A DNA stretch of 64,000 nt, taken from NCBI GenBank assembly GCA_047967505.1, contig CM106539.1; one strand, given 5' to 3'. The notes beneath the pieces were generated by a model. The model saw only the letters and a list, made by a program, of their open reading frames with translations, ran no database searches and had not been told where the DNA came from. Shown here piece after piece: positions 61,470 to 64,000 of the stretch (within the stretch, counting starts at the first letter, position 1; the number at the start of each line of letters is the position of its first letter). Origin of the DNA: Dipteris shenzhenensis (Eukaryota > Polypodiophyta > Polypodiopsida > Gleicheniales). Made by a program: the position numbers and the translations under genes.

Positions 61470-63650
61470 TCCACCCATATGCACCCTTGTTTATGAGGGG
61501 TTGCATGCTACCTTGCATGATTCTGTCTTGCATTCGATGAGTTGTATATTATTATTCAATGTTCTGCGTTAACATCTTGCACTGCATGGGACACTAAGGA
61601 CTCTTTGAATGCTAGTGTTGCAGCTACTCTTATTTCGATACGCCTGTACCACTACTGAACCAATTGAACCATTGGGCTTAACTTAGCTCTACCACCCTCG
61701 TGTTTGGTCGGTCTATTATATGCACAACATGCTTGCCAATGTGATCTTTCCATGCCCTGAGTGGACCACACTCCGATGCTTCCATAATTCCATGCCATGT
61801 ATGGTGCATGAGCACATAAAATGTGCTACCAAATAGAAAAACAAATCAATAAATATAGGACCATTCAATATGCACATCTCAATGTCCAAGTTAGAGATTA
61901 CCATGTATTGTGTGATATGATTCTTTCCCCAAGCTATCTCCATATTTCAGCTAAAGTCATTCACAGCATTGATGAAACACTATGCATCATCTTTGAATCT
62001 TTTCTTTTGTAGTAGTAAAGGTACCAAGCTATCAAGAGCTAACCACACTCGTGCCTTTTCCAGTCTTTTTTGTCCCTTCCCCCTTGTTCACAACAGGCAT
62101 TGTGTAACTTTCTCCGTACATCAAACTTATTAGCACGTTTAAGCTTGTCATTCTTCTTCTTTGCAAAAAGGAATTTTAAAGCCTTGACACCACCAAAGCT
62201 TGGCTTACAAGGAACATTGCAATCTTTACTTGCCCAGAGTGTAGTCCCATATCTAAAAGAACCTTTTCAATTCTTGCAATCATCCTCTCACTCTCTTGTT
62301 AGGGCTTCAAGTTATATGCATCAATGATATACAAATGCACCAACTTTTCAATTATTCTCACAATAGCATGAAGTGCACAAATGTGTACTTGCTCAAGAGG
62401 AATTTCAAGAATTGGGCTCCATGATGGATCTTTCCCTAGAGCATCCCTATTTGGTGCCTTAGTTTAATCTATCTTTGCAAGTTCAAAGGCCCATTGCTTT
62501 TGATTCTTTTTACCACCCTTTGCAAGTACTCTCGTTTGCATGCACAGTGGACAAGGATGGCTTGTATTTGCTCCATGTGCCACATTAAACATACATTTAA
62601 TAAACTTGAGGTTAGCACAGCTAGATGCCATTCTACATGGTAGGATCCATAGCCCTCAACATCAAGTAGCTCACCATTGTTATGACCTTTGATCACACTT
62701 GGGATATCGGTTTGGTCAAAAAGCCACTTCAAAATTAAATGTGACTCTTTCGACACCAGGTCCAATATTCTATTCATCATTGTCAAACTAACTCTTTTTA
62801 AATTTTGACCTTTCACCACCTCACTTTCATCAAGCTTTAGTACAATCTTCAGAGTACCATTGCATTCCTCCATAGGCATATCATAAAACTTTACCATGGC
62901 TTGCAGAACTCTTCGAACATCCATTACAAAGTTATTATTGACTGTCAATTCCAATTCTTTAGTGTCTCTAGCCTTTGCTTTCAAGTTAGTGCATGCTTGG
63001 CCTTATCAACATTAGTCAGTTTAGGAAGCGGGGCTTTAACTTTTGCTCCCACAGAAAGACATGTTGTTTTTAAGCTCTTAAATATGAGATGATATGCCCT
63101 TGTACTTATCCCTATAATATCACAAACTCCCTGTGCACTAGCTGCATTAAAATGCTCCACAACTTTGTTCATTGACTCAGATGTTATCTCTGATTTTAGA
63201 CTTTTGAATTTTGGATGTTGTATAACAGACTCCAATATTTTTTTTATAAACACTTCACCCATAGCACCATAGGGTTCATCATGGATAGACATGAGTTCTG
63301 AAACACTCCTACAAGCTCTCACTCGACACTTCCAGGACCACTTTTCTTGGATATTTCATGCATTGGATGCAATTACCTCTTACATAGTCTCGGACCCATT
63401 GGAGTATCCTTCATGAATGATAATGTTTTTTCTACTTCTTGATCTCATCCTTCAGAACTATGTTTTGCATCTATAAGTGAATTGTATTTATAGTGCTCTC
63501 TCCCAATTGAGCATCTAATGTTTGAACCTTTACCTGTAATTCTTGATTTTTCTTCTCTATGACATCATATGTAGACATTTGAACACTTGTAGCTTGCATA
63601 GATGATACCAAATGTTGCTCGTCATCATCTTCTCAACCTAAAAGATATAA
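61470..63650 (-). pseudogene. Family-X transposon-type protein, decayed right copy
   Basis: On the minus strand in N to C order: a Gln/Lys-rich helical exon with two TAG codons (63640-63400); IKKILESVIQHPKFKSLKSE; VCDIIGISTRAYHLIFKSLK (near 63110); KAKARDTKELELTVNNN; MDVRRVLQAMVKFYDMPMEE; KLDESEVVKGQNLKRVSLTM; VEGYGSYHVEWHLA (near 62630). A frameshift then leads into LKFIKCMFNVAHGANTSHPC followed by PLC. Further on come IPLEQVHICALHAIVRIIEK, TAA codons, a short segment like GKNHITQYM and GSIGVWSTQGMERSHWQA. The CX2C after HGANTSHP is a probable zinc site. The left copy (60-1580) is homologous, and together they give most of the protein. It is broken by frameshifts and stops; the mobile-element role is inferred. 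Confidence 0.65.
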
Positions 63651-64000
63651 TGCTTAGCTTAGGGTTCTATATCTAGAAGAGATTTATATTGCAAGAGAAC
63701 TAGATGAAGAAGCTTGGGCAAGAAAAAGATAGCACATGTCTATAAATAGGACCAAGCCAGATGTAATGATTAGACAAAAGAGAAAGGAAAGTGCTTTCCC
63801 TCTATAGGTGAAATCATGTAAGAAAAATATCAATTCCATTGTGAACATGTGACTTAAGACTATTATGAAAATAATATTTTTGACATGTCATCTATCGAAA
63901 GGTACACCTTTTAAAGTTGTCATGCAGTGTGTGAGATTTGGAGTGAGCTTATTAGAGCTATTTAATTTACAAATATTATGCATACCTTTCTATGCATGGT
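63651..64000. other. Window end, no feature seen
   Basis: AT-rich sequence upstream (on the minus strand) of the right family-X copy. It may hold that gene's promoter or first exon. Confidence 0.4.

Noticed and set aside
1-64000. Alternative genetic code with TAA/TAG read as Gln
   Set aside because: The longest open frame of copy A (about 705 codons) uses CAA/CAG for Gln and has no TAA or TAG. Gln in the Ty3 element is also mostly CAG/CAA. A reassigned code would show many TAR codons.

Overview
The window looks like repeat-dominated nuclear DNA of a land plant with a large genome. The signs are a non-chromovirus (Athila/Tat-like) Ty3 element, Copia elements primed by initiator tRNA-Met, an hAT element, leucine-rich-repeat and kinase fragments, and spliceosomal introns with GT-AG borders. 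The style of the Ty3 polymerase and of two uncharacterised transposon-type proteins suggests a seed-free plant (fern, lycophyte, moss) or a conifer rather than a flowering plant, but this is inference. I see no intact ordinary host gene, no tRNA or rRNA gene and no CRISPR.

Layout. 0-2 kb: a decayed copy of an uncharacterised transposon-type gene ('family X', minus strand). 2-3.8 kb: a small hydrophilic pseudogene and three tandem-repeat fields. 3.9-10.6 kb (minus): a large intron-containing gene with an unknown N-terminal half and three consecutive Ulp1-type (C48) cysteine-protease domains, with several stop codons. 11.8-16.4 kb: CT microsatellite, then a C-rich, palindrome-studded polypyrimidine tract with CCAAT/TATA-like motifs facing the protease gene. 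16.65-22.74 kb: about 33 copies of a 182-bp satellite, partly organised as a 546-bp trimer. 22.85-26.3 kb: a nearly intact transposase-like gene (DUF7869 type, copy A). 28.6-29.15 and 52.04-53.19 kb: the same satellite in inverted orientation, split by an hAT insertion. 53.4-57.3 kb: a decayed second copy (B) of the transposase-like gene. 58-61.4 kb: no genes seen. 61.5-63.65 kb: a second family-X copy.

Nesting. The hAT element (29154-52035) has 13-bp terminal inverted repeats with one mismatch and a perfect 8-bp target duplication lying inside a satellite monomer. Within it are an hAT transposase pseudogene, kinase-like and LRR fragments, a fold-back repeat, a truncated Copia (minus), a full-length Ty3 element (37895-47516; LTRs 471 bp each differing at one base; 5-bp duplication CAACG) and a 5'-half Copia (48222-51514). 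The order of events is satellite/DUF7869 locus, then hAT, then the retroelements, with Ty3 youngest.

The most unusual features are: the Ty3 polyprotein, which stays in one frame for 2,839 codons but is cut by four stops, all TAG; the general tendency of stops in this window to fall where a Gln codon is expected; the three-protease polyprotein; and the satellite with trimeric higher-order structure tied to a DUF7869 element whose N-terminal half carries a repeated LSGVDEF motif.
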